Of a DNA stretch of 27,833 nucleotides, positions 1 through 7,900 are shown piece by piece. The stretch comes from an uncultured Verrucomicrobiales bacterium (lineage in GTDB: Bacteria > Verrucomicrobiota > Verrucomicrobiia > Verrucomicrobiales > Akkermansiaceae), in contig CALBJX010000107.1 in assembly GCA_937893015.1 (NCBI GenBank), positions 1 through 27,833 of the forward strand, given 5' to 3'. Both the position numbers and the translations under genes were made by a program. The notes under the pieces were generated by a model that was given only the letters and a program-made list of their open reading frames with translations, was not told the origin of the DNA and made no database searches. The first letter of the stretch is position 1. Every line of letters begins with the position of its first letter.

Positions 1-304
1 GGGCATAAATGCGGCCGTCGCGGATTTCGGGCTTGAAGGGGTCGCTCTTCCACTCCGCAATGGGGTCCACGGGCATCACATCGTAGTGGCCATACACCAG
101 CACAGTAGGCGCACCCTCCACCTTGGGGCTGTGCGCCACCACGATGGGGTGAATCTTCGTCATGTGTTTCTTGGCGGTGAAACCGAGCTTGGTCAGCTTC
201 TCTACAAGGAAATCCGCCACGCGCTCGCAGTCCGCCGCGTGCTCCGCCTCCGCGGACACACCGGGGATGCTCAAAAAGGCAAACAAATCATCTTGGTGCT
301 TCAT
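1..304 (-). CDS. M20-family metallopeptidase (dipeptidase), N-terminal part
   Basis: The reading frame starts at an ATG at 304 and runs off the left edge, so only about 101 N-terminal residues are visible. The translation contains VLVYGHYDVMPVDP, the typical M20 metal-binding region in which the His and the Asp of GHYDV contribute to the di-zinc site. It is followed by EWKSDPFKPEIRDGRIYA, a stretch well conserved in M20 dipeptidases. The family hydrolyses dipeptides or N-acyl amino acids in the cytoplasm. The exact substrate cannot be given from this fragment. The gene lies 73 bp downstream of ftsQ in the same direction but has its own promoter, whose -10 ends 7 nt before the ATG, so the mRNA is probably leaderless. 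The family call is firm and the specificity is open. Confidence 0.85.
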   Translation of the reverse strand, partial: MKHQDDLFAFLSIPGVSAEAEHAADCERVADFLVEKLTKLGFTAKKHMTKIHPIVVAHSPKVEGAPTVLVYGHYDVMPVDPIAEWKSDPFKPEIRDGRIYA

Positions 305-311
305 GCCCGAT

Positions 312-340
312 AGTATACGCGCTTCCTCCGCACACCGCAA
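312..340 (-). promoter_or_regulatory. Promoter of the M20 peptidase gene, leaderless geometry
   Basis: Read on the minus strand there is TTGCGG (340-335), a 17-nt spacer, then TATACT (317-312). Seven bases separate the -10 from the ATG at 304, so transcription should begin at or next to the start codon. No Shine-Dalgarno sequence precedes the ATG. The region between and around the boxes is also part of an inverted repeat (318-352). Confidence 0.55.
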
Positions 341-352
341 GCAGGAAGCGCG
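318..352. repeat. 10-bp inverted repeat overlapping the M20 promoter
   Basis: CGCGCTTCCT (318-327) and AGGAAGCGCG (343-352) are perfect inverted copies separated by 15 nt. The left arm lies in the promoter spacer and the right arm lies just upstream of the -35. No T-run follows on either strand, so a regulator-binding site is at least as likely as a terminator for ftsQ. Confidence 0.5.
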
Positions 353-377
353 TTCTCACACGCGATTTCCGCGTTTC

Positions 378-1286
378 TCACTCTGCTGCCTTCTTCGGAT
401 CGTCGGCGTAGCGGACAGTCGGGTTGATGCGGGGAATCACATTGATGCTGCGGACCGAGCGTTTGGTCGCGCGGGCGTGCTCCAGAATCATGGCGAGTCG
501 TTCCATCTGCCCGCGGATGTCATAGACCTGCATGAGGACTTCCGCATCGTTCTCCAGCGTGGCGATGATTTTCCACTCCTTGGGACGGAAAATTTCACGG
601 ATGGCGGGGATTTCCGCCAGAGAATAGGCGTTGGCAGCGGAGGCGAGCTCGACGATGGGGCGGCGTGCGCGTTCCTGCACCACGGCTCCGACCTCAAAGC
701 GTGGCACGTCCTCGGGGTGGAGATACCAGACAGGCACGCCGAGGAAATCGCGGTGGTATTCCTCCACCACGGGGAAGAGCACGCCCTGCGGGTCCATGAA
801 GAGTCGTTGGCGCGTGCCCGTGCCGGCGGCGCTCTCCATCTCCACGTAGACGATGGGGATGCGCTCGTCAATCTCGATGCTGAGGGTCTCGGGCAGCTCC
901 GCGCGGATGTGCGCTGCGGCGATGCAGGGATTCTCCTCCAGCGTGCGCACCATGCCCGCCGCATCCAGCGTTGCCATGTTGACGGAATCCCCGATGCCGA
1001 GCAGCTTCATGGCCTGCTCTTTGCTGATGAGCTTTTGGCGGGATTCGTAGGCAATGTTGTCGATGCTCATGCTGTACGCCTTGTCGATGCCGAGGTATAT
1101 CCCCGTGCCCACGAGGGCGAGCAGGGGCAGGGCGATGAGGAGGATGAGCAGCCAACGCTTGGCGCGCTGCACGCCGCGGCGAAAAGCCAGCCTGCTGAAG
1201 ATGCGGTCGCGGATGGAGAGGGCTCCTTCCAGAATCCGCACCTTGTCGCGTTGCTCGCTGCGCAGTTTGTTGAGTTTTTTGCTCAC
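378..1286 (-). CDS. ftsQ: Cell division protein FtsQ/DivIB
   Basis: This 302-residue protein has a basic cytoplasmic N-terminus, one membrane helix (about residues 45-66) and then a POTRA-like domain (about 71-147), the usual bitopic FtsQ layout. FtsQ sits in the inner membrane and links early and late divisome proteins through its periplasmic POTRA and beta domains. The start codon is GTG at 1286. It follows ddl by 45 nt in the same direction, and the order murC-murB-ddl-ftsQ is the classical dcw cluster order, which supports the call more than sequence identity alone, since FtsQ is poorly conserved. The next gene is an M20 peptidase rather than ftsA, so the cluster is interrupted here. Confidence 0.85.
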   Translation of the reverse strand: MSKKLNKLRSEQRDKVRILEGALSIRDRIFSRLAFRRGVQRAKRWLLILLIALPLLALVGTGIYLGIDKAYSMSIDNIAYESRQKLISKEQAMKLLGIGDSVNMATLDAAGMVRTLEENPCIAAAHIRAELPETLSIEIDERIPIVYVEMESAAGTGTRQRLFMDPQGVLFPVVEEYHRDFLGVPVWYLHPEDVPRFEVGAVVQERARRPIVELASAANAYSLAEIPAIREIFRPKEWKIIATLENDAEVLMQVYDIRGQMERLAMILEHARATKRSVRSINVIPRINPTVRYADDPKKAAE

Positions 1287-1331
1287 GGCTCAGGATGATA
1301 GGGTAGTTGGGAATCGCCGGGGCTCCGCCTC

Positions 1332-2255
1332 TTAGCCGCGGGGCTGGTTGAGGGAAATCTCCGCAATGCGGGTGCAGAGCTCGCCGTAGGAGATACCGAC
1401 GGCCTTCGCCGCTTTCGGGAAGAGGGAGGAGCCTGTCATGCCGGGAATGGTGTTGATTTCCAGCACATAGGGCTTGTGGTCATCCGTCAGCAGCACATCC
1501 ACGCGGCCGTAGACCTCCACATGGGCGGCCTTGTAGGCAGCGAGCGCGGCCTCCTGCACCAGCTTGGTGTCCTCCTCGGAGATATCGGCGGGGCAGATGT
1601 AGTCCGAACCCACGGCACCCGTCATCGAGGGGTACTTATTCTTGTAGTCGTAGAAACCCTGACGGGGGCAGATGTGGATGACGGGCAGAGCCTCGCCGTT
1701 GAAGATGGCGACCGTCAGCTCCTTGCCCTTGATGTATTCTTCGACGAGAAGCTCCTTGCCGAACTTGCCCGCTTCCGCCACGGCGGCGGCGAGCTCGCTC
1801 TGCTCATGCACAATCTGCACGCCCACGGAGGAACCCTCGCAGGGAGGCTTGATGACGCAGGGCACGGGGATGGTCGGCATTTGGTCGGGAGAAATCGTCT
1901 CGCTCGCGGGCGTGGGAACGTTCGCGGCCACAAAGGCCTTCTTCGTCAGCACCTTGTCGAAGCAGATACGGCTCGTCTCCGAACCCGCACCCGTGTAGGG
2001 CAGGCCGAGCTCTTCCAGATAGCTCTGCAAACCGCCGTCCTCACCATAGGTGCCGTGAATAATATTGTAGCACAGCTCTGTGCCCGCGGGAATCTCGGGG
2101 CGTTCCGTCGTCACGTCCACGGGGGTCACGTTCACAAAGCCCTCAGCGCACAGAGCCTCCAACACCGCCTTGCCGGACACAAGGGAGACTTCGCGTTCAT
2201 TACCGGGGCCGCCCATGAGCAGGGCGATGTGCGTATCTTTCGTTAACGTTTTCAT
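1332..2255 (-). CDS. ddl: D-alanine--D-alanine ligase
   Basis: This 307-residue ATP-grasp enzyme joins two D-alanines to make the dipeptide that is added to the UDP-MurNAc-tripeptide in the cytoplasm. Visible motifs are the N-terminal GGPGNEREVSLVSG (about 15-28), HGTYGEDG (67-74), the flexible loop EGSSVGV (140-146) and the C-terminal metal and substrate site VLEINTIPGMTGSSLFP. Length matches the DdlB class. It sits between the murC-murB fusion (107 bp upstream) and ftsQ (45 bp downstream) on the same strand, as expected for dcw. No Shine-Dalgarno sequence is visible before the ATG. The 107-bp gap upstream contains a GC hairpin and heptamer repeats, so a separate promoter there is possible. 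Confidence 0.96.
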   Translation of the reverse strand: MKTLTKDTHIALLMGGPGNEREVSLVSGKAVLEALCAEGFVNVTPVDVTTERPEIPAGTELCYNIIHGTYGEDGGLQSYLEELGLPYTGAGSETSRICFDKVLTKKAFVAANVPTPASETISPDQMPTIPVPCVIKPPCEGSSVGVQIVHEQSELAAAVAEAGKFGKELLVEEYIKGKELTVAIFNGEALPVIHICPRQGFYDYKNKYPSMTGAVGSDYICPADISEEDTKLVQEAALAAYKAAHVEVYGRVDVLLTDDHKPYVLEINTIPGMTGSSLFPKAAKAVGISYGELCTRIAEISLNQPRG

Positions 2256-2272
2256 TTGTGATAGGAAATAGG

Positions 2273-2360
2273 TGATTTGAGATTTTTGATTTAGAAAATT
2301 CCGCGCAGCTCTGCTGCGCCTAACTTAAACTTCGTACATCGTACTTCGTACTTCGTACAT
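2273..2360. repeat. Intergenic heptamer repeats with a GC-rich hairpin
   Basis: Between murC-murB and ddl, 2329-2360 holds tandem units of the form TTCGTAC(A/T), period about 7. It is preceded by a 7-bp hairpin GCGCAGC-TCT-GCTGCGC (2303-2319) and by another loose 7-nt series of GATTTnn (2273-2293). The same style of heptamer appears at 11386-11407 and in the element at 13751-13905. Confidence 0.7.
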
Positions 2361-2362
2361 GG

Positions 2363-4672
2363 TCAGAATTCCGCTTCGCGGTCGCCGATGACTTGGACTT
2401 CCGTGCGCAGCGTAATGCCGCGCTCGGCCTTGGCCTTGGCGCGGATGAGGTCGATAAGCTCCGTCACGTCCGTGGCCTTGGCGTTGCCCGTGTTCACGAT
2501 GAAATTGCCGTGCATCGTGGAGACCTGCGCACCACCGATGCTCGTGCCCTTCAGCCCCAGTTCCTCGATGAGCTTGCCCGCGGGAATTTCCTCCGGGTTT
2601 ACGAAGGTGCAGCCGAAGCTCGGCTCCTGAGGCTGGCTCGCCTTGCGCTTGGCGCGGTATTCCTCCATCTTGGCTTCGATGGAGGCGGTGTCGCCGGGCG
2701 TGCCCGCGAAGGTCGCTTCCGTCACCATGGTGTGCTCAAAGGCGGGCATGCTGCGGTACTTCGGGGCGGGCATCGTGTCTTTCTCCACCTCGATGAGCTC
2801 GCCGTCCTCGTCCAGCGCGGTCGCCTTCACAAAGACGGAGGCCATATCGCTGCCCATGCTGCCCGCGTTCATGCGCAGACTGCCGCCCACGCAGCCGGGG
2901 ATGCCGTCCATCCACTCGAAGCCCGCGATGCCGTGCTGCGCCGCGAACGCAGCCAGCTTCTTGAGACGCACGCCCGCACCCGCGGTAATCTTGTTGCCGC
3001 GCAGCTCCAGCTTCTCGAACTCACCGCCCGCGGGATGAATCACCGCGCCGCGGATGCCGCCGTTGCGGACCACGAGATTGCTGCCGCGGCCCACGATGTG
3101 TACGGGAATGTTGCGGTCCTTGAAGAAATTGAGCACAGCCTGCATGCTGTCCACGCTGTCGGGCTCAATCCAGTACTGCGCCTCGCCGCCCACGCCCACG
3201 GTCGTGTGCTTGCTCATGGGCTCGTACAGGCGGGCGGTCACGTTGCCGCATTCCTGGTGCATCTCAGCGAGCACGCGCAGGTCGGCTGCAATCTTGGCGC
3301 CGGACTCATGCACATTGCCTGCGCCCAGCGTCAGGAACAGGTCGCCGGGGCGCAGGATGTTGCCGACCACGTGGTGGGCAAGGGCCAGATTCGGCAGGAA
3401 CTGCGCGGGCACAGGGCCGTGCTCCTGCACCGCGTCGACAATCGTCTGACCGCTGATGCCGGGGATGGGCAGCTCGCTGGCGGGGTACACATCCGCCACA
3501 AACAGCTGGTCCACATTCTGCAACACGCGGCCGAAATCGTTGCGCAGCAGCTGCGTGCGGGTGTAGCGGTGCGGCTGGAAGAGCACGACCAGGCGGCCGG
3601 GCTTCAGGCTCTGCGCCGTCTGCAGCGTGGCGGCAATCTCCGTGGGGTGGTGACCGTAGTCATCCACCACGCGGTAGTCGCGGGAAAGATACTTGGTCTC
3701 GAAGCGGCGGCGGGCACCCGCAAAGGAGGCGAGCCCGCGCGTAATGCTGGCGAAATCACAGCCCATCTCCAGAGCCGCAGCAGTGGCGGCCAGCGAGTTC
3801 AGCACATTGTGGCGGCCGGGGATACCCAGTTCCACACGGCCCAGCGGCGTGCCGTGGTGGTTGATGGTGTAGAGCGTGCGGCCGCGCTTCACGGTCACAT
3901 CGGTGGCGGTGTAGTCCGCATCCTGCCAGCCGTAGGAGATGGAATTTTTGTACTTGCCGCAGACATCGGCAGCACCCGCATCGGCCTTGCAGTAAAAGAT
4001 GGTGCCGCGCGTCTGCTTGCAGAGGGTATCGAAGACGCTCTTAATGTGGTCGAGGTCGCGGTAGAAATCGAGGTGTTCGGCCTCGATGTTGAGGATGATG
4101 CTGTGCTCGGGGATGTAGTTCACCAGCGTGCCGTCGCTCTCGTCGCCCTCGGCAATGAGGTAGTCGCTGTCGGCGTTCCAATGGGCATTCGCGCCCAGCA
4201 CGGGAATTTCCGCGCCCACATAGTGGCAGGGGCGCAGACGCCCCTCGCGGAGCAGGTGGGTCGTCAGGGAAGAGGTGGTCGTTTTGCCGTGCGTACCGGC
4301 CACGACCACGCCCTTCTTGTTGTTGAGGATGGCGGCCAGACACTCGGCGCGGCGCAGGCAAAGAGAGTTGTTTTCTCGGGCGGCGTGCAGCGCCACATTA
4401 TCCTCACGGATAGCGGAGGAATAAATCACGACTTCGGCATCCTTCACGGCATCGGGATTATGCGGGCAGGAGAACACCAGCCCCGCCTGCTGCAAGCGTT
4501 CCGTCTCCACGCTTGTCACGCGGTCACACCCGCTCACGCGGTGCCCCATCTCCAGCAGCATACGCGCCAGCCCGCTCATGCCGGCACCGGCCACACCGAT
4601 CAGATGGATTCTCACCGGATGCTCCCGGTCCAAAAGGCGTTTACGAAGTTGTTCAATCATCTCGCGCGACAT
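2363..4672 (-). CDS. murC-murB: Bifunctional MurC-MurB fusion (UDP-MurNAc--L-Ala ligase / UDP-GlcNAc-enolpyruvate reductase)
   Basis: The protein has 769 residues. Residues 1 to about 470 are MurC: the UDP-binding start HLIGVAGAGMSGLA, the ATP P-loop GTHGKTTTS (126-134), DDYGHHPTEI (337-346) and FQPHRYTR (365-372). Residues about 478-769 are MurB: the FAD-binding VGRGSNLVV (527-535), GSLRMNAGS (597-605), and the C-terminal Glu758 in TEVQVIG. MurB reduces UDP-GlcNAc-enolpyruvate to UDP-MurNAc and MurC then adds L-Ala, so the fusion joins consecutive cytoplasmic steps. At the MurB active-site serine position (GS.FKNP in most enzymes) this protein has Cys688 (PSFGCTFVNP). The first ATG (4672) overlaps a TATAAT. 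If that is the -10, translation should start at Met5 (4660). Confidence 0.95.
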   Translation of the reverse strand: MSREMIEQLRKRLLDREHPVRIHLIGVAGAGMSGLARMLLEMGHRVSGCDRVTSVETERLQQAGLVFSCPHNPDAVKDAEVVIYSSAIREDNVALHAARENNSLCLRRAECLAAILNNKKGVVVAGTHGKTTTSSLTTHLLREGRLRPCHYVGAEIPVLGANAHWNADSDYLIAEGDESDGTLVNYIPEHSIILNIEAEHLDFYRDLDHIKSVFDTLCKQTRGTIFYCKADAGAADVCGKYKNSISYGWQDADYTATDVTVKRGRTLYTINHHGTPLGRVELGIPGRHNVLNSLAATAAALEMGCDFASITRGLASFAGARRRFETKYLSRDYRVVDDYGHHPTEIAATLQTAQSLKPGRLVVLFQPHRYTRTQLLRNDFGRVLQNVDQLFVADVYPASELPIPGISGQTIVDAVQEHGPVPAQFLPNLALAHHVVGNILRPGDLFLTLGAGNVHESGAKIAADLRVLAEMHQECGNVTARLYEPMSKHTTVGVGGEAQYWIEPDSVDSMQAVLNFFKDRNIPVHIVGRGSNLVVRNGGIRGAVIHPAGGEFEKLELRGNKITAGAGVRLKKLAAFAAQHGIAGFEWMDGIPGCVGGSLRMNAGSMGSDMASVFVKATALDEDGELIEVEKDTMPAPKYRSMPAFEHTMVTEATFAGTPGDTASIEAKMEEYRAKRKASQPQEPSFGCTFVNPEEIPAGKLIEELGLKGTSIGGAQVSTMHGNFIVNTGNAKATDVTELIDLIRAKAKAERGITLRTEVQVIGDREAEF

Positions 4673-4706
4673 TATAACCGATACGCCGCAACATTCAAGG
4701 CAAATC
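4671..4706 (-). promoter_or_regulatory. murC promoter containing a CRISPR-repeat-like sequence
   Basis: On the minus strand the 36-nt segment starts GATTTGCCTTGAAT (13 of 14 identical to the start of the CRISPR repeat in crRNA sense) and ends TATAAT (5 of 6 identical to the repeat end TACAAT). The 16 bases between do not match. It gives a promoter TTGAAT-16-TATAAT. The -10 ends 10 nt before the Met5 codon of MurC (4660), which implies an mRNA with almost no leader. Confidence 0.55.
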
Positions 4707-4728
4707 CCCCGCAGGGGGCGTTCTTTTT
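4706..4728 (+). terminator. Possible intrinsic terminator (plus strand)
   Basis: A 5-bp GC stem CCCCC-GCA-GGGGG is followed by CG and TTCTTTTT. It would end a plus-strand transcript antisense to murC, but no plus-strand gene lies upstream. It may instead be a coincidental hairpin or part of the spacer region beyond the tracrRNA. Confidence 0.35.
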
Positions 4729-4749
4729 AGAAATAACATTCCTATTCAA

Positions 4750-4902
4750 AAGAAAAAGCCCCCGCGCAAGAAAGCTCGTCCGATGAACAGAGAGCATAGG
4801 CGCAAGGGGCTCTTGGATAAATGCTTTTGAGACCGATGTAGTTGACTTTCGGAAAAATCAGACTAGGGAAGCGGTTTGCATCTCAAATTTTGTCTTGAAT
4901 CC
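4750..4902 (-). ncRNA. tracrRNA of the type II-C CRISPR system
   Basis: Read on the minus strand from about 4902, the RNA begins with GGATTCAAGACAAAAT (4902-4887), which pairs with the first 16 bases of the crRNA-sense repeat with one mismatch and one G-U pair. Downstream, UUUGAGA can pair with UCUCAAA and CCGA with UCGG, giving the nexus-like stems expected of a tracrRNA. It ends in an intrinsic terminator: AGCCCCTTGCGC (4811-4800) pairs with GCGCGGGGGCT (4767-4757), followed by TTTTTCTTTT. A promoter TTGACT-17-TATAGT (4936-4909) puts the start at the anti-repeat itself. Length is about 153 nt. It is transcribed divergently from cas9, with overlapping promoters. The direction fixes the crRNA strand as minus. 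Confidence 0.88.
4757..4811 (-). terminator. tracrRNA intrinsic terminator
   Basis: The outer stem is AGCCCC/GGGGCT and the inner stem GCGC/GCGC, with a small internal loop and a long apical loop. Five T residues, a C and four more T residues follow on the minus strand (4757-4748). No equivalent T-run exists on the plus strand. Confidence 0.75.
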
Positions 4903-4918
4903 GAGAACACTATATGCT
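4890..4918 (+). promoter_or_regulatory. Putative cas9 operon promoter inside the anti-repeat
   Basis: On the plus strand: TTGTCT (4890-4895), a 17-nt spacer, TATGCT (4913-4918). The -35 lies within the tracrRNA anti-repeat and the -10 overlaps the tracrRNA -10. Transcription would start near 4925, leaving about a 22-nt leader before the ATG at 4947. TATGCT is also used as -10 by two other genes here. Confidence 0.5.
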
Positions 4919-4936
4919 AGGAAAAGAACGAAGTCA
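4909..4936 (-). promoter_or_regulatory. tracrRNA promoter
   Basis: On the minus strand: TTGACT (4936-4931), a 17-nt spacer, TATAGT (4914-4909). Each box matches five of six consensus bases. Seven bases on is G4902, the first base of the anti-repeat. The -10 shares two bases with the opposing cas9 -10. Confidence 0.75.
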
Positions 4937-4946
4937 AGCATTCCCT

Positions 4947-7900
4947 ATGAAAAATCTTACTTTTTCTTTCGATATCGGGTACGCCTCTATCGGTTGGGCG
5001 GTCATCAGTGCGGAAAAAGAGCACCCGGAGAAGCCTTTGGTAGAAGGTACGGGTGTCGTCCTCTTTGAGTCCGATAGTTGTCTTGCATCGAAGCGGCGCA
5101 CCTTTCGCCGCATGCGTCGCACCATTCGCGCTCGCCGTAAACGTATTGACCGCATCGGTACCATTCTGCAACAGAGCGGTATCATTACGGAGGCGGAGCG
5201 CAAGCAAACCGGTCATCCCTCACCGTTTCTTTTGGCGGCCCGCGCCTTGCAGGGGAAAATCCGCCTCTCCGGCAAGCAAATCTGGGATTTGATGCGCTGG
5301 TATGCTCATAATCGCGGGTATGACAACAACTGCGCATGGGCTCGCGCAGAGGATGAAACGGAGGAAGATACCGCGAAATTGGCGTTGGCAAAAGAGCAGA
5401 TGGCGAAATGCCGGACTTCCACCATGGCAGAAACGGTGACGTCGCTCTTAGGCCTCTCTGCGGATGACGAGGATAGCAAGTTCACTTGCCAAAGTCCGGC
5501 ATACAAGAACATGGGCATGGCCTTCCCCCGCAAAGCGGTTGTTGATGAAGTGGAGAGCCTGCTTTACCACCATGCGGATATTCCCGCAGAGGTGGCCGAT
5601 TTGATTGTCAAAGAAGCGGCTCCGCAGAAAGAAAAGTTGGCGGAATATGGTGTTCGTTTTCCCCTGCGCTACATCGGTTCCGTTCTTTTCGGGCAGCTGA
5701 AGCCCCGCTTTGACAACCGCATCATTGCCCGTTGCCCCATTACATGGGCTGCCGAATATCGTAAGTCATTGGATGCAGGGCTGGATGAGACAAAGGCAAA
5801 GCAGCACGCCGATAAGATGGCGAAGGTGCCGAACGCGGATTGCGTGGATTTTTACCGCTATCGCTTTGCCCGCATCTTGGCTAATCTCCGAGTTGAGGGT
5901 AAACCCGTTTCTGCGGAAATTCGACAGATTTTGATGGATCAGGCTCTCCGCAAGGGGCGTTATACTGTGGCTGAGTTTAGAAAGGCTTTCGAAGAGCTTG
6001 TGCAGACAAAAGATCACAATCTTCGGAATTACTTCCAAATCACCCCCGATGCGGATAAGGCATTGGTTTTGGTTCCGCTCAAAAAAGAGTGGAGAGCAGG
6101 GGGGCGCGCACCCTACGCTCGGCCTGTGCTTCGCCAAGTCGTAGTCGAAGTTTTACGAGGGGAAGACCCTACGCGCCCCGCGTTTTCTTTGAAGCATCAG
6201 AACGGGGAACGAAAGGTGCAGGATGGTGTGCTTTATGCGCTCTCCGACCCCGAGTCCGAAGTCAGCCGTATTCAGGCTGCGCGTAGCATTGACGAGCAGA
6301 CTAATAACCACATGGTGCGCCATCGCATGCTGATTTTTGAGCGTCTGCTGGCTGACATGGTGAAGAAGTATGCCGGGAATGACAGCACCCGTGTGACGCA
6401 GTGCTGCATTGAAGTGGCGCGCGAGCTGAAAGAATTTTCCGGCATGACCGCCAAACAGATAGAGAAAGAAATGAGTGCCAAACTGCGTTCTTTCCATTCC
6501 GCTGTCAAATATCTGGAGGATCGCCGCGAGGCATTGCCCGGTGGTGTCATTACAGGCGGGCTGATTCGCAAATGCCGCATTGCCATGGATATGGGCTGGA
6601 AATGCCCGTATACGGGCGTTGAATATTCCGTGAAAGATTTGCCGGCATTGGAGAGGGAGCACATTGTGCCGCATGCTGCCCGTAATACCAACGCCATGGC
6701 CGCCTTAGTGTTGACATGGCCGGAGATTAACCGCATGAAAGGCAAGCGCACGGCTGTGGAGTTTATTCGGGAGTTCCAGACACAGCAAGTAGAGGGGCGC
6801 GAGAACCTTTCCATTATGACGGAGTCCCGTTTCAAAGCCTTTGTGGATAAGCTGAGCACCAAGGGTGCTCCTGATGACCAAAAGCGTTGTCGTGCGCGCA
6901 AACGCCTGTTGCTTGTCGAAAAAACACCGCAACAAGGCGATTCTGAAGGCTTAGGATTTACAGAAGGTCAGCTGACGCAAAGCTCCCAGCTCATGCGTTT
7001 GGCTTCTCAGGTGGCGAAGAAGAAAATTGAAAGAGCGACTATCTCCATGATTCCCGGTTATGTGACGGCTGAAACGCGCAAGAGCTGGAACACGTTGGGT
7101 ACACTGGTTGCCGCTTGTCCCGAAATCGTGGATGAAGAATCCGGCAAGCTGCGTGATAAAGAATCCATCCGCAATATCACGCATTTGCACCACGCTGTGG
7201 ATGCGGCAACTCTCGGACTGGTCCTCCACCTGATTCCAGCAGGGAATAACGGCATCGTTTGGCAAGCTATCAGAAAACGCCGATTGAACGAACGCCAGTT
7301 GAGTATTCTTCGAGATGCGCATGCGTTGGGGGCATTCCGTGTTGATTCTGACCGCTGCCTGCACCTAAAGGATATTCCGCAGGGAATTCTGGATTCGCTA
7401 TCTGACAAATTGAAAGAACGTAGGGTGATTCGCCATATTCCCGCAGATATGAGCGGAGCGCACTTGGATGAACAATACAAGGGTATTAAACGGGTTGAAA
7501 ATGGTATGGTAACGCTGCGAGCGCGTGGCGGGAAGAAATCAGAAGAGGAAAAAACAGAATCTAAACTGATAGGCTTGGCTCCCGGTTCGAAATTGCGGGC
7601 CATGAAGGCTGCTCTCGTCATTTCTGATAACTATGGCTTAGTTTTGGATCCGGAACCCAAGGTTATTCCTCACGTCTCGGTTTATAAACAGTTACAGGAA
7701 TGTAAGCGAGCCAATGGTGGCAGACCTGTTCGCATTTTGCGGCAAGGCCAATTGATTCGTTTGACCACCCACTCGGATGCAAAGCGTAATATGGTTTGGC
7801 GCATCGTATCGATTAAGAATAACAAAACAGGTATTGCTTTCGATTTGCAAATTCCGGATGCCGCTATCAGTGGGGCGCAGACCCATCCGAAGAATTGGAT

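Noticed and set aside
2393..4786. 797-codon open frame on the plus strand opposite murC-murB
   Set aside because: It is antisense to a gene with clear motifs throughout, and its composition (Ala, His, Val, Gly rich) is the usual shadow of GC-rich codon use.
4914..4946. Longer Cas9 start at 4914
   Set aside because: The ATG lies inside the probable -10 box, and the added residues (MLGKERSQAFP) precede the normal family N-terminus at 4947.
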